From contig CAXBJB010000007.1 of NCBI GenBank assembly GCA_963976055.1, positions 186,001 through 250,000 on the forward strand: 64,000 nucleotides of DNA. The letters run 5' to 3'. Every line of letters starts with the position of its first letter. Position 1 is the stretch's first letter. This document shows positions 44,643 through 53,269 of this stretch, one piece after another. The notes beneath the pieces were generated by a model. It had not been told where the DNA came from. It did no database searches and was given only the letters and a program-made list of their open reading frames with translations. Source of the DNA: UBA1479 sp963976055 (GTDB taxonomy: Bacteria; Pseudomonadota; Alphaproteobacteria; Rhodospirillales; Casp-alpha2). The position numbers and the translations under genes were made by a program.

Positions 44643-46613
44643 CTAGAGTTTTTCCGGTTGCGTCCGTCTGGACAGAAGCCAGCGGACCGTAAGGTGGCTG
44701 ATGACGAGAGCGATCCCGAGCAGGTCGAGGCCGTGGCCGGGCTCGACAAGGCAATAGGCGGCGACGAGATAGAGGGTTCTCTCCACGATGGTGCGTGCCG
44801 GATAGCCGCTGATCGCGACGCCGAACAGCACCGCGCCGGCGATGGCGGTCAGGATCGACAGCACGATGGCATGCCAGGGGAAGTCGCTGCCGATGATCAG
44901 CAGATCCGGGTTGAACACGAACACGAAGGGAATCACGAAGGCCAGGGCGGCATAACGGATGGCCGCGATGCCCGTTCCGGTGACCGACCCTTCGGCCAGG
45001 GCGGCCGCCCCGAAACTGGCGACCATGACCGGCGGTGTGATCAGCGACAGCACGGCGAAGTACAGGATGAACATATGGGCGGCCAGCACGGGCACGCCGA
45101 GTTCGATCAACACCGGCCCGCCGATCGCAATCGTGATGATATAGGCGGCGACCGTCGGCATGCCCATGCCGAGCACGACGCAGGTCAGCATGACGAAGAT
45201 CAGGGCCAGCAGGATCTGGCCGTTGGTGATGTTGATCAGTTCGCTGGACAGGCGCAGCCCGAACCCGGTCATGTTGAGGACGCCGACGACGATACCGGCG
45301 GCGGCGCAGGCGATCGTGGCGACTACGGTGGTCTTGGCCGCCGTATGCAGGCAGCCGAGGATTTCCGGCAGGGACAGCCGCGTTTCCGCCCGCAGGCTGG
45401 ACACCACGATCGCTGTGGCGATCCCGACCAGGGCCGACATCATGGGCGAATATCCGGAAACCAGGGCGACGACCAGGGTGACGATGGGCAGCACCATATG
45501 GGCAAGCTGCATGATCTCGCCCCGCTTGGGCATCATCTCTTCCGGCACGCCCTGCATGTTGTCGCGCCGCGCCGTCAGGTCGATGGCGACGAACAGCGAG
45601 ATGTAGAACAACAGCGCGGGCACGGCGGCGGCCACGATGATGTCGGCATAGGGAATGCCGGTGATGTCCGACATCACGAAGGCGACGGCGCCCATGATCG
45701 GCGGGGTCAGCTGGCCGCCCGAGGATGCGGCGGCCTCGATGCCGCCGGCGTCTTCCTTGCGGAAACCGATCCGCTTCATCAGCGGGATGGTCACGGCCCC
45801 GGTCGCCATGACGTTGGCCAGGGCACTCCCTGAAATGGTGCCGAACGACGCGCTGGTGACCACGGCGACCTTGGCCGGGCCGCCCGGGGACTTGCCGGTC
45901 ATCTTCAGGCCGACGCGTTGGATCAGCAGGCCGGTCTTACATTTTTCGATATAGGCGCCGAAGATGATGAACAGGAACACATAGGTCGCCATGGCCGCCA
46001 CGGGGCTGCCGAAGATGCCGAAGGTGGTCATGTACAGGCCCTGGAACACCTCGGGCGTGGGGATCGGCCGGTGGCGGAAGATGGAAAAGCTGTCGCCGCC
46101 CCAGATGCCGTAGGCCAGGATGACGAGGATCAAAAGCGCGATGGGCAGACCGATGCAGCGCCGCGCCAACTCGACCACCAAGGCGACGAGAGCGACGGCA
46201 GCGACGGTGTCCGGCAGGGTCGCTTCCGAATAGGCGAAGCGTTCTTCCAGGCCCGTCGGGTCAAGGAGAATATGCACCAGGGACAGCACCAGGGCGGCAC
46301 CCAAGGCCAGATCGATCACCCAGGTCCAGTCGGGTTTGGAAAAGTCCCGCTTGCCGCCCCGGATGTGGAACGAGAGCAGGCCGACCAGGCTGATCAGCAA
46401 CAGGTGCAGCGGGCGCAGGACGAAGGTGTCATAGGCCCCGACGATGGGGACATAAAGATGATACAGGCTGGCGAAGGTGCCGATCGCCACGGTCAGGAGT
46501 GCTGGAATTTGCCACCATTTGCGGCCGGCACCGGTCAGGAACTGGCGTGCGGCGGCGAATTCGGTGACCGGGGAATGTGACGGGGATGTGTGTTCTTGCA
46601 TCGGTTTTCGCAT
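44643..46613 (-). CDS. TRAP transporter fused permease (4TM/12TM)
   Basis: The 656-residue protein fuses the small (DctQ-like) and large (DctM-like) membrane subunits of a TRAP transporter. An N-terminal block of about four membrane segments is followed by a 12-segment DctM domain (GTISGSALANVMATGAVTIPLM and GMGMPTVAAYI are DctM signatures). The fused architecture is the one that pairs with TAXI-type binding proteins. It drives sodium- or proton-coupled import. It lies 10 bases upstream of the dioxygenase and 82 bases after the TAXI gene, in one operon. ATG at 46613; ATG at 46601 is an alternative. Confidence 0.94.
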   Translation of the reverse strand: MRKPMQEHTSPSHSPVTEFAAARQFLTGAGRKWWQIPALLTVAIGTFASLYHLYVPIVGAYDTFVLRPLHLLLISLVGLLSFHIRGGKRDFSKPDWTWVIDLALGAALVLSLVHILLDPTGLEERFAYSEATLPDTVAAVALVALVVELARRCIGLPIALLILVILAYGIWGGDSFSIFRHRPIPTPEVFQGLYMTTFGIFGSPVAAMATYVFLFIIFGAYIEKCKTGLLIQRVGLKMTGKSPGGPAKVAVVTSASFGTISGSALANVMATGAVTIPLMKRIGFRKEDAGGIEAAASSGGQLTPPIMGAVAFVMSDITGIPYADIIVAAAVPALLFYISLFVAIDLTARRDNMQGVPEEMMPKRGEIMQLAHMVLPIVTLVVALVSGYSPMMSALVGIATAIVVSSLRAETRLSLPEILGCLHTAAKTTVVATIACAAAGIVVGVLNMTGFGLRLSSELINITNGQILLALIFVMLTCVVLGMGMPTVAAYIITIAIGGPVLIELGVPVLAAHMFILYFAVLSLITPPVMVASFGAAALAEGSVTGTGIAAIRYAALAFVIPFVFVFNPDLLIIGSDFPWHAIVLSILTAIAGAVLFGVAISGYPARTIVERTLYLVAAYCLVEPGHGLDLLGIALVISHLTVRWLLSRRTQPEKL

Positions 46614-46695
46614 TTTCCTAACGCCCGCCTCCGCCCGTCATGACGGGAGGAGGCGGAGGCGGGATCAGGTTGACGGGAAAGGAGCGGGCGGCTGC

Positions 46696-47676
46696 CTACT
46701 TCAGCAGGCCGATTTCCTTCCAATACTGGGCGGCGCCGGGATGGAACGGGATGCGCACGCCCTTGACGGCGATCTCTTCACCGAATTCGCCGTAGGCCTT
46801 GTGCGCTTGGACCATCCGCTTGCGGTTTTCCCAGGTCGTCTTGACGATGTTGTAGGCCCATTCGTCGGGCATTTCGGCGTAGGTCGTCACCTGGGTGACG
46901 GACCCGATGGTCGGAACGTCCTTGTCCTGGCCCTTGAAGGTGCCGGCGGGGATGGTGACCTTTTCGTAGTTGAAGGCCTTGCCCAGGGCGTCGGCGACGG
47001 CGTCATCGACGGGCAGAAGGTGGCCTTCGGAAACGGACAGAATTTCATCGACCACCGGATGGGGGATGGAGCCGATGACGGTGGCGGACTGCACCACGTT
47101 GTCCTGGAACAGGGCGGACATTTCACCGTAGCCGGTGTTGACGATCTTGATGTCCTTGGTGACGCCCAACTGGGCGACGATGCGTTCGAAGCTGGCAAGG
47201 CCGGTCATGCCGGCGCGGCCGGGGGCGGCGCTTTTGCCGGCCAGGTCGGCATAGCTTTTGATGTCCGGCTTGGCGACCGTCGACAGATAGGCGCCGTTGG
47301 TCGACATCAGGGCGCGCAGGTTCTGGATCGGCTTGCCCTCGAACTTGAGCATGCCCTTGTAGGCGGCGGTGACGTCCATGGCGAAGGCGAAGCCGACCTC
47401 GATCTTCTTGGCGCCGACGCCCTTCAGGTTGGAAATGCCGCCACCCGGGGTGACGGTGGTGGCGACGCCGGGCCAGACCTTCTTGCTCAGCTCGGCGATG
47501 GCGGCCGCCCCCAGGTACCAGGCGCCGCCCTGACCGCCGCCGACCATGGTCAGGTATTGCGGCGCGGCCGCCGCGGCATGGGCCTTGCGGGCCAGGGCCG
47601 CGGGCAGGACCAGGGCCGAGCTGAGGGCCAGGCCGGTTCCCATTTTGATGAAATCTCGTCGTCCAACGTCACGCAT
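46696..47676 (-). CDS. TAXI-family TRAP solute-binding protein
   Basis: The 326-residue periplasmic protein captures the substrate for the fused TRAP permease. The N-terminus (GRRDFIKMGTGLALSSALVL) has a twin-arginine-like RRDFIK motif before the hydrophobic core, so export through Tat is likely. The mature part begins near YLTMVGGGQGGAWYLGAAAIAE, the TAXI signature, followed by TPGGGISNLKGV. ATG at 47676 follows a perfect AGGAGGAAA site. Ligands of this family include glutamate/glutamine and dicarboxylates; the actual ligand is unknown. Confidence 0.93.
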   Translation of the reverse strand: MRDVGRRDFIKMGTGLALSSALVLPAALARKAHAAAAAPQYLTMVGGGQGGAWYLGAAAIAELSKKVWPGVATTVTPGGGISNLKGVGAKKIEVGFAFAMDVTAAYKGMLKFEGKPIQNLRALMSTNGAYLSTVAKPDIKSYADLAGKSAAPGRAGMTGLASFERIVAQLGVTKDIKIVNTGYGEMSALFQDNVVQSATVIGSIPHPVVDEILSVSEGHLLPVDDAVADALGKAFNYEKVTIPAGTFKGQDKDVPTIGSVTQVTTYAEMPDEWAYNIVKTTWENRKRMVQAHKAYGEFGEEIAVKGVRIPFHPGAAQYWKEIGLLK

Positions 47677-47716
47677 GTCTTGTTTCCTCCTGATGGTGGT
47701 TTTGTGGTTTGGGTGG

Positions 47717-48553
47717 TTAGGTGGGCTGTACGCCGCGATAAGGCCGGGGCGGCAGTTGCCCGACCCAGTCGGCGGTTTGGAAATGCTGTGCCAGATCGGC
47801 CAGCCGGACCCCCAGGTCCGGCAGGGAATCCTCGGTGATGCGCGAGGACGGGCCACCACAGTTGAAGGCCGCGAGAACGTCGTTCGACAGGGTGACGGCG
47901 ACGCCGACGGCGTTCACGTCGTCTTCCCAGATGCCGACGGCCGTGCAGTAGCCTTTTTTCGCGTATTCCTTTTCGGCGGCCCGCAATGTCCGTTCAACGT
48001 CCTTGAACCGGGCGGGGTCGTGGGTCTTGAACTGGTCGAGGATGCCGTTTTGTTCGGCCGGTTCCGCCGCCGCGAAATAGGCATGGCCCATGGAGGTCGT
48101 TTCCATGGGAATGCGCGAGCCGATGTCGAGCGGCAGGGCCCGCACCGTGCGGTCGCGCGAGCGTTCGATGAGGATCATGGACAGCCCGTCGCGGATGCCG
48201 AGCGACACCGTGCCCCGCGAATAATCGGCCAGTTCCTGCATCATGGGCAGGGCGACCAGGCGCTTGTCCATCGACGCCATGACCGGATACCCCAGGGTCA
48301 GTACCTTGGGGTGCAGGCTGTAGCGGCCGGAATCGGGGCAGACGTAGACATAGCCGGTTTCGACCAGGGTATGGACCAGGCGGGCGACCGTCGATTTCGG
48401 CAGGCCCGTGGCCTTGGCCAAGTCGCCAAGGCTCATCCGGTTATGTTCCGGAGAGAACGATGCGAGGACCCGAAGGCCCCGCGCAAGTCCGTTCACGAAG
48501 GCGCGGTCCTTGCCGGCGCCCGGGTCCGAGCTGTCGCTCACAGAAGTTTCCAA
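47717..48553 (-). CDS. IclR-family transcription regulator
   Basis: The ~278-residue protein has an N-terminal winged helix (about 22-80; SLGDLAKATGLPKSTVARLVHTLVETGYV) and a C-terminal GAF-like effector domain (about 95-265) with conserved METTSMGHAYFAA. It probably controls the TRAP/dioxygenase operon downstream and the divergent SDR gene, whose upstream region carries inverted GCGGTA motifs. The frame starts at TTG 48553; a GTG at 48541 is equally plausible. It is 40 bases upstream of the TAXI gene and may be in the same transcript. Confidence 0.9.
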   Translation of the reverse strand: METSVSDSSDPGAGKDRAFVNGLARGLRVLASFSPEHNRMSLGDLAKATGLPKSTVARLVHTLVETGYVYVCPDSGRYSLHPKVLTLGYPVMASMDKRLVALPMMQELADYSRGTVSLGIRDGLSMILIERSRDRTVRALPLDIGSRIPMETTSMGHAYFAAAEPAEQNGILDQFKTHDPARFKDVERTLRAAEKEYAKKGYCTAVGIWEDDVNAVGVAVTLSNDVLAAFNCGGPSSRITEDSLPDLGVRLADLAQHFQTADWVGQLPPRPYRGVQPT

Positions 48554-48630
48554 TCCCCAAGGTCGAGTCCGTTAATCGAACTCTTGTTTGCATTCCGGGA
48601 TTAAACTTCATATCAAATTGCAGTGTCAAT

Positions 48631-48660
48631 ATGCGGTACGATATACCGCTATGCGGTACG
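48631..48660. promoter_or_regulatory. Inverted/direct GCGGTA repeats, probable IclR operator
   Basis: GCGGTA (48633-48638), its inverse TACCGC (48644-48649) and a further direct ATGCGGTACG (48651-48660) lie between the divergent iclR-type and SDR genes, 18-47 bases upstream of the SDR start. Such GCGGTA/TACCGC dyads are a plausible site for the adjacent IclR protein. Confidence 0.6.
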
Positions 48661-48677
48661 GTTATGGGAGAGCATCA

Positions 48678-49397
48678 ATGAACGCGACGACAGTCGTTAC
48701 CGGGGCAAGCCGGGGCATCGGCCTGGCAACGGCACACCTGCTGGCCGATCAGGGGCATGAGGTGGTGGGTACGGGCAGAACCGCGCCGGAAGACTTCCCC
48801 GGAACATTCTACGAAGTCGATTTCGCCGATTCCGCCAATCTGGCGGCTGTCGGCGCGGAAATCGCCGAACGCTACGCCGTCACCGGCCTGGTCAACAATG
48901 CGGGCGTGTCGCGGGCGCGGTCCATCGATACGGTGACGCTGGAGGACATGGACGACCATTACGACGTCAACCTGCGCGCCGTGGTTCAGATCACGCAGCT
49001 TTTGCTGCCCCGGCTGCGGGCTGCGGACGGCAACGGCAGGATCGTGAATATCGCCAGCCGGGTCGTCGTCGGCCGCGCCGTGCGCACGCCCTATGTCGCG
49101 ACCAAGGCGGCGCTGGTCGGGCTGACGCGAAGCTGGGCCCTGGACCTTGCATCGGACGGAATCACGGTCAACTGTATCGCGCCCGGCCCCGTCGCAACCA
49201 AGCTGTTCAAGGGGAACCATCCGGACGGCTCGAAGGAGCTCGCCGATGTTCTCGCATCGATTCCGCTGGGGCGGGTCGGCGCGCCGGAAGAGATCGCGGG
49301 ACCGATCGCGTTCCTGTTGTCGCCGGCGGCGTCCTACGTCACCGGACAGACGCTATACGTCTGCGGCGGCGGCAGCATCGGCCATGTCCCGGTCTAA
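48678..49397 (+). CDS. Short-chain dehydrogenase/reductase
   Basis: The 239-residue protein is a classical SDR with the nucleotide-binding motif TGASRGIG near residue 8, LVNNAGVS (NNAG), a catalytic serine in IASRVVVG and YVATKAALVGLTRS (YxxxK). The C-terminal FLLSPAASYVTGQTLYVCGG is typical of the FabG-like group. It reduces or oxidises an unknown carbonyl/alcohol. ATG at 48678 follows GGGAGAG. Divergent from the IclR gene and probably regulated by it, so it likely belongs to the same catabolic pathway. Confidence 0.92.
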   Translation: MNATTVVTGASRGIGLATAHLLADQGHEVVGTGRTAPEDFPGTFYEVDFADSANLAAVGAEIAERYAVTGLVNNAGVSRARSIDTVTLEDMDDHYDVNLRAVVQITQLLLPRLRAADGNGRIVNIASRVVVGRAVRTPYVATKAALVGLTRSWALDLASDGITVNCIAPGPVATKLFKGNHPDGSKELADVLASIPLGRVGAPEEIAGPIAFLLSPAASYVTGQTLYVCGGGSIGHVPV

Positions 49398-49423
49398 TCG
49401 ACCGGGGGCCGGCGGCTGCGGCG

Positions 49424-50242
49424 TTACTGAGCGGGCTTGGTGGCCAACGACGGGCTTTCGTCGGCCAGGGTCGGTCCGTCGGCCGGGGCGCTGACCGCGC
49501 CGTTGCTGACCTCCCACTGGCGGTGCTGTTCGTACAGCGCCTTTTCCGTCGTGTAGGGATCAAGAGAATTGGCCGTCGCCGCCTTGATCGCGTCCTGGTT
49601 TTCCGAATAGTTCACGGTACCTTGTGCCGCCTTGCCGACGAGCGGCAGGGGGTTGGCGATCGAGGTCAGGATGTCGCCCGTGGCATCGCGCAGGTTGCTC
49701 GGCCCCAGGATCGGCAGGACGATGTGCGGGCCCGGCGCCATGCCGCCCGCGCCGAAGGCCTGTCCCAGATCCTCGGGCCGCGACTGCAGGCCCATGTCCG
49801 TGGCCGGGTCGCCCAGGCCGCCGACGCCCACCGTCGAATTGACCAGGAAGCGCTTGGTCGCGTTGCCGGCGTTGTCCGTGTCGCCCTGCAGGAACGAGGA
49901 CACGGCGGTGACGGGTTCCGCCAGGTTGCTGGCGGCGTTGGCGATGGCTTCCTGCATGCCGTCGGGTGTTACGGCCTTGTAGCCCGAGATCAGGGGATCA
50001 AGGATCAGGCCGCGGAACAGGCTGTTGAATTCAGAAGTCACGCGGTTGATGGATTCCAGCGGATCGTCGTCCTTGGCGTCGGCTGCGGGCTGGTGAAACT
50101 GCATCTTGATTTCTGCGGGCGGGGTGTTGGCCTGTTCCTTCGCGGGCTCGGCCGCATGGGCGGCGGCCACGCCGACCAGAAACGCCACGGCGACGGCCGC
50201 AGGAAGGCGGATGAAATCGTCAGAAAAGCGGATGTTGACCAT
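49424..50242 (-). CDS. mlaA: MlaA/VacJ-family outer-membrane lipid transport protein without lipobox
   Basis: MlaA extracts misplaced phospholipids from the outer leaflet of the outer membrane and hands them to MlaC. The 272-residue protein shows DPLESINRVTSEFNSLFRG, VTAVSSFLQGD, LVNSTVGVGGLGDPAT and GPHIVLPILGPSNLRDATGDI, all family hallmarks. The N-terminus (about 1-35) is a cleavable Sec signal ending AHAAEP and has no cysteine, so it would not be lipidated, unlike Escherichia coli MlaA. No other mla genes are adjacent. ATG at 50242; the longer frame is not convincing. Confidence 0.88.
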   Translation of the reverse strand: MVNIRFSDDFIRLPAAVAVAFLVGVAAAHAAEPAKEQANTPPAEIKMQFHQPAADAKDDDPLESINRVTSEFNSLFRGLILDPLISGYKAVTPDGMQEAIANAASNLAEPVTAVSSFLQGDTDNAGNATKRFLVNSTVGVGGLGDPATDMGLQSRPEDLGQAFGAGGMAPGPHIVLPILGPSNLRDATGDILTSIANPLPLVGKAAQGTVNYSENQDAIKAATANSLDPYTTEKALYEQHRQWEVSNGAVSAPADGPTLADESPSLATKPAQ

Positions 50243-50407
50243 GTCAGATCTCCAAATGGCGCGCCCCCACGCACCAGCGTCCAAGTCCCCGGGTCCTCTT
50301 GCATATAAGAGTGCCACAATCTTTCTTGATCCGGAAAGTTAAATGTTAGAAATGGGCGGAGAACGATCCGGCTTTTTCGGGCGGTTCGGCACCGTAATCC
50401 GCCGCCG

Positions 50408-51151
50408 TCAGGCGAAGGCCCGCAAGGCCAGATAGACCCCAAGCAGAAGCAAGCCGGAAAAGAACACCCGGCGGAAGGTTTCCGCGGGGATGCGGCGGCG
50501 GATCATTTGTCCGCCGGCCATTCCGGCGGCGGCCGGGATCAGGGCGGCGGCCGAGGTCAGGCCCAATTCCGTGGTCATGATGCCGTGGCCGGTCAGGCTG
50601 ACCGCCTGGGCCGCCGTCGCGATGGTGAAGGCGATACCCATGGCCTGGACCAGTTCGTCGCGGGTCAGGCCGAGTGCCTGAAGATAGAGCGCGCCCGGCA
50701 TGGTGAACGAGGCGACGCTGCCCGTCGCCACGCCGGCCAGAAAGCCGATAAGGGGGGCCAGCGGCTTTTCCCAGCGCCCGGGCGGCGGGATCTGCGGCGT
50801 CATCAGGGAATACAGCGAATAGGCGGCGAGCAGAATCCCCAGGGAGCCCGACAGCAGATGGGCGTCGACGATCACCAGCAGGGACGCGCCGAACCAGGTG
50901 CCGACGCAGGCCGCCGCCAACATCGGCCACAAGCGGCGGATCAGGACGGCGAAGTTGCCGCCCACGGCGCCTTGCCAGATGTTGGTCACCAGGGCCGGAA
51001 CGACAACCAACTGCACGGCCTCATGCAGGCCGATGACGGCGGTCATCAATCCCATGGCGACGGTCGGCAGGCCGACGCCGACGACACCCTTCACGCCGCC
51101 CGCGATCAGGAAAATGACACCAACGAGGGCGAGAATCTGGGGTTCTGGCAT
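50408..51151 (-). CDS. TSUP-family (TauE/SafE) membrane permease
   Basis: The 247-residue protein has about eight hydrophobic segments and the TSUP repeats (FLIAGGVKGVVGVGLPTVAMG near residue 14, and FLAGVATGSVASFTMPGALYLQ near 140). These proteins export sulfite, sulfoacetate or related organosulfur anions, among others; specificity is not readable here. The ATG at 51151 is used; the frame continues upstream only as antisense of other genes. It is divergent from the small gene at 51386. Confidence 0.9.
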   Translation of the reverse strand: MPEPQILALVGVIFLIAGGVKGVVGVGLPTVAMGLMTAVIGLHEAVQLVVVPALVTNIWQGAVGGNFAVLIRRLWPMLAAACVGTWFGASLLVIVDAHLLSGSLGILLAAYSLYSLMTPQIPPPGRWEKPLAPLIGFLAGVATGSVASFTMPGALYLQALGLTRDELVQAMGIAFTIATAAQAVSLTGHGIMTTELGLTSAAALIPAAAGMAGGQMIRRRIPAETFRRVFFSGLLLLGVYLALRAFA

Positions 51152-51385
51152 GGCGGTGTGCGGGATCCTGGGGAAAGCCGATGGCGGGATGTTTTGCGGG
51201 ACGGCACTGATAGCATAATATCCCGTGGCGTCTGGCTGGAAACGCTTCGGCGCCCGCCGAAGCGTCCCGCCGTGAAGCCGTGGGCCGAGAATGTGCCTGC
51301 CGGTTGTTTTGCAGGGCCGGACGGGGGTATTGTCCCGGCGTCTGCCATCGCAAACCTTTTGAGATTGAAAAGTGAACGCCCGTCC

Positions 51386-51802
51386 GTGATCAAGCGACTT
51401 TGGAATATGTTCTACGGCCCCGAAGCCGAGGCCAGGCGCCTCAACCGCGACGTGACCTATATTGTGCACGCCTTGACCGAGGAACATTACGGCCCCATCG
51501 CCAAGGATGTCGCCACCGACCTGCGCAAGGACATCGACTACACGCTTGAGACGTTCATCCGTAAGGATGAGGCCTATGGCTTCAAGCGGGGCCTGGACAA
51601 CCTGAGCCGCATGCACAATGAAGCCCGCAAGCGCCGCGACCAGCGTGCCCTGACGTCGCTGACCCTGGCCATCATCTACATGCGCGCGGGCAAGATCGGC
51701 GACCCGGCCAAGCCGGCGATCGTGGCGATCGAGGCCTTTGTCGAGGAATGGTCGCCCGTGAGCGATGAGAACAGCGGCGTCATGCCGCCAATCCCGAACT
51801 GA
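51386..51802 (+). CDS. Conserved-looking small protein of unknown function
   Basis: The ~138-residue product has regular helical, charged composition (for example RRLNRDVTYIVHALTEEHYG and KRRDQRALTSLTLAIIYMRAG) and no signal or membrane segment, so it is cytoplasmic. I do not recognise the family. Start is uncertain: GTG at 51386, TTG at 51359 or ATG at 51407 all fit; further upstream the frame is only antisense to the TSUP gene. It precedes the GST gene by ~100 bases on the same strand. Confidence 0.65.
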   Translation: MIKRLWNMFYGPEAEARRLNRDVTYIVHALTEEHYGPIAKDVATDLRKDIDYTLETFIRKDEAYGFKRGLDNLSRMHNEARKRRDQRALTSLTLAIIYMRAGKIGDPAKPAIVAIEAFVEEWSPVSDENSGVMPPIPN

Positions 51803-51899
51803 CGCTTCCGTGAACGGCAAGCAAAGCCTTGCCCGCGACCGGCGTTCGCTTATGCTTGCGCGCAATTGATCAAATGCCGATGACGGAGGAGGATCCCCG

Positions 51900-52532
51900 A
51901 TGATCGACCTATATACCTGGGCCACGCCCAACGGGCGCAAGGTGTCCATCATGCTGGAAGAAGTCGGCCTGAAATATACGACCCACCAGGTGAACATCTC
52001 CAAGGGTGAACAGCACGCCCCCGAATTCCTGAAGATTTCGCCCAACAATCGCATTCCGGCGATCATCGATTCCGACGGTCCCGACGGCAAGCCGATCTCG
52101 GTGTTCGAGACGGGGGCGATCCTGATTTATCTGGCGGAAAAGACCGGCAGCGAACTGTTGCCCCGGTCCGGCCGCGAACGCGTTGCCACCTTCGAATGGC
52201 TGATGTGGCAGATGGGCGGCGTCGGGCCGATGTTCGGCCAGGCCCATCATTTTCTGTTCAATCCCTCGGAAGTCGTGCCCTACGGCCAGAAACGCTATCA
52301 CGACGAGACCAAGCGCCTGTACATGGTGATGAACGACCGCCGCCTGAACGAAACCGAATACCTTGCCGGCGATTTCTATTCCATCGCCGACATCGCGGTG
52401 TACCCCTGGGTGTCGCGCCACGAACGCCATCAGGTCGACCTCAACGAATATCCCAATGTGAAGCGCTGGTTTGATACAATCTCGGCGCGCGAGGCGGTGC
52501 AGAAGGGAATGGCGGTGCCGTTCGCGAACTGA
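51900..52532 (+). CDS. Glutathione S-transferase family protein (YfcG/Ure2p-like)
   Basis: The 210-residue protein has an N-terminal thioredoxin-like GST domain (YTWATPNGRKVSIMLEEVGL, where TPNG is the Nu-class/YfcG signature with threonine/asparagine in place of serine or cysteine). ETGAILIYLAEK binds the glutathione gamma-glutamate. A helical C-terminal domain follows. Nu-class enzymes reduce disulfides such as GSSG-linked substrates. It starts at ATG 51900 after GGAGGATCCCCG. It is followed by the ybaK-type gene after 36 bases. Confidence 0.92.
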   Translation: MIDLYTWATPNGRKVSIMLEEVGLKYTTHQVNISKGEQHAPEFLKISPNNRIPAIIDSDGPDGKPISVFETGAILIYLAEKTGSELLPRSGRERVATFEWLMWQMGGVGPMFGQAHHFLFNPSEVVPYGQKRYHDETKRLYMVMNDRRLNETEYLAGDFYSIADIAVYPWVSRHERHQVDLNEYPNVKRWFDTISAREAVQKGMAVPFAN

Positions 52533-52568
52533 CGGCGCCTTAGGCAAAGACAGGAGCGGGCGGCGGCC

Positions 52569-53132
52569 ATGGCGTTCAAGACCAAGAAATCGGTGCAGCG
52601 GGTTATTGCGGCGCTCAAGGCTGCGGGCCTGGGCGACCGGGTGATTGAACTTACCGCGACGGCCAAGACGGCCGAGGACGCGGCCCGCGCCGTCGATGCC
52701 AAACTGGGCCAGATCGTCAAGTCGCTGACCTTCCGCATCGGCGACAGGGCGGTGCTGGCGCTGGTCGCAGGCGACCATACCTGCAATCCGGAGGCGTTGC
52801 CCCGGGTCCTCAACCTGGAAGGCAAGGTCACGAAGCCGCAGGCCCAGCGGGTCAAGGACGTCACCGGCTTTACCATCGGCGGCGTGTCGCCCGTGGGGCT
52901 GGTCAACGACATCCCCATCGCCATCGACGCCAGCCTGCGCCGCTTCGATCAATTGTTCGCCGCCGCCGGGCATCCCCATTGTCTGTTTCCCGTCAGCTTC
53001 GACGAACTGAAACGCCTGACCGGTGGGATCGTGTCCTACAACATCGCCGCTGCCATCGACCCCGACGCGGTCGAGATGCCGCGCTTCGGGCGGACCCGAA
53101 CCTTTCGCGAGAAATCGGAACAGTCTGGTTGA
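52569..53132 (+). CDS. YbaK/ProX-type aminoacyl-tRNA deacylase family protein
   Basis: The 187-residue protein has the YbaK/EbsC fold of editing enzymes that hydrolyse mischarged aminoacyl-tRNAs. Recognised by AKLGQIVKSLTFRIGD (with the catalytic lysine, K-S-L-x-F), VTGFTIGGVSPVG and DASLRRFDQLFAAAGHPHCLF. The specific amino acid edited is unknown. It is the last host-like gene before the tRNA-Ser fragment and integrase. Confidence 0.9.
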   Translation: MAFKTKKSVQRVIAALKAAGLGDRVIELTATAKTAEDAARAVDAKLGQIVKSLTFRIGDRAVLALVAGDHTCNPEALPRVLNLEGKVTKPQAQRVKDVTGFTIGGVSPVGLVNDIPIAIDASLRRFDQLFAAAGHPHCLFPVSFDELKRLTGGIVSYNIAAAIDPDAVEMPRFGRTRTFREKSEQSG

Positions 53133-53208
53133 AAGCGGGCGGCGGCTTCGTTATGACTGCGGTTCCGCAGGTGCCCGGATGTCTCGTTTCCGGCACAAGC
53201 GGCCTTGA

Positions 53209-53252
53209 GGACAGGTGCGCGAGTGGCTGAAGCGGGCTCCCTGCTAAGGAGT
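53209..53252 (+). tRNA. tRNA-Ser(GCU), 5' part only, interrupted at the element boundary
   Basis: The sequence GGACAGG starts the acceptor stem. A D-arm (GCGAGTGGCTGAAGC) follows, then a five-pair anticodon stem GCTCC/GGAGT enclosing CTGCTAA with anticodon GCT at 53243-53245. After 53252 the expected variable arm, T-arm (GGTTCGAATCC) and acceptor 3' strand are absent; the DNA runs into the integrase 3' end 18 bases later. The 3' half is not visible elsewhere in the window. Confidence 0.7.
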
Positions 53253-53269
53253 CGAAGGGCATTGAATTT

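Noticed and set aside
50507..51385. N-terminal extension of the small gene at 51386
   Set aside because: It is antisense to the TSUP permease and looks like non-coding translation.
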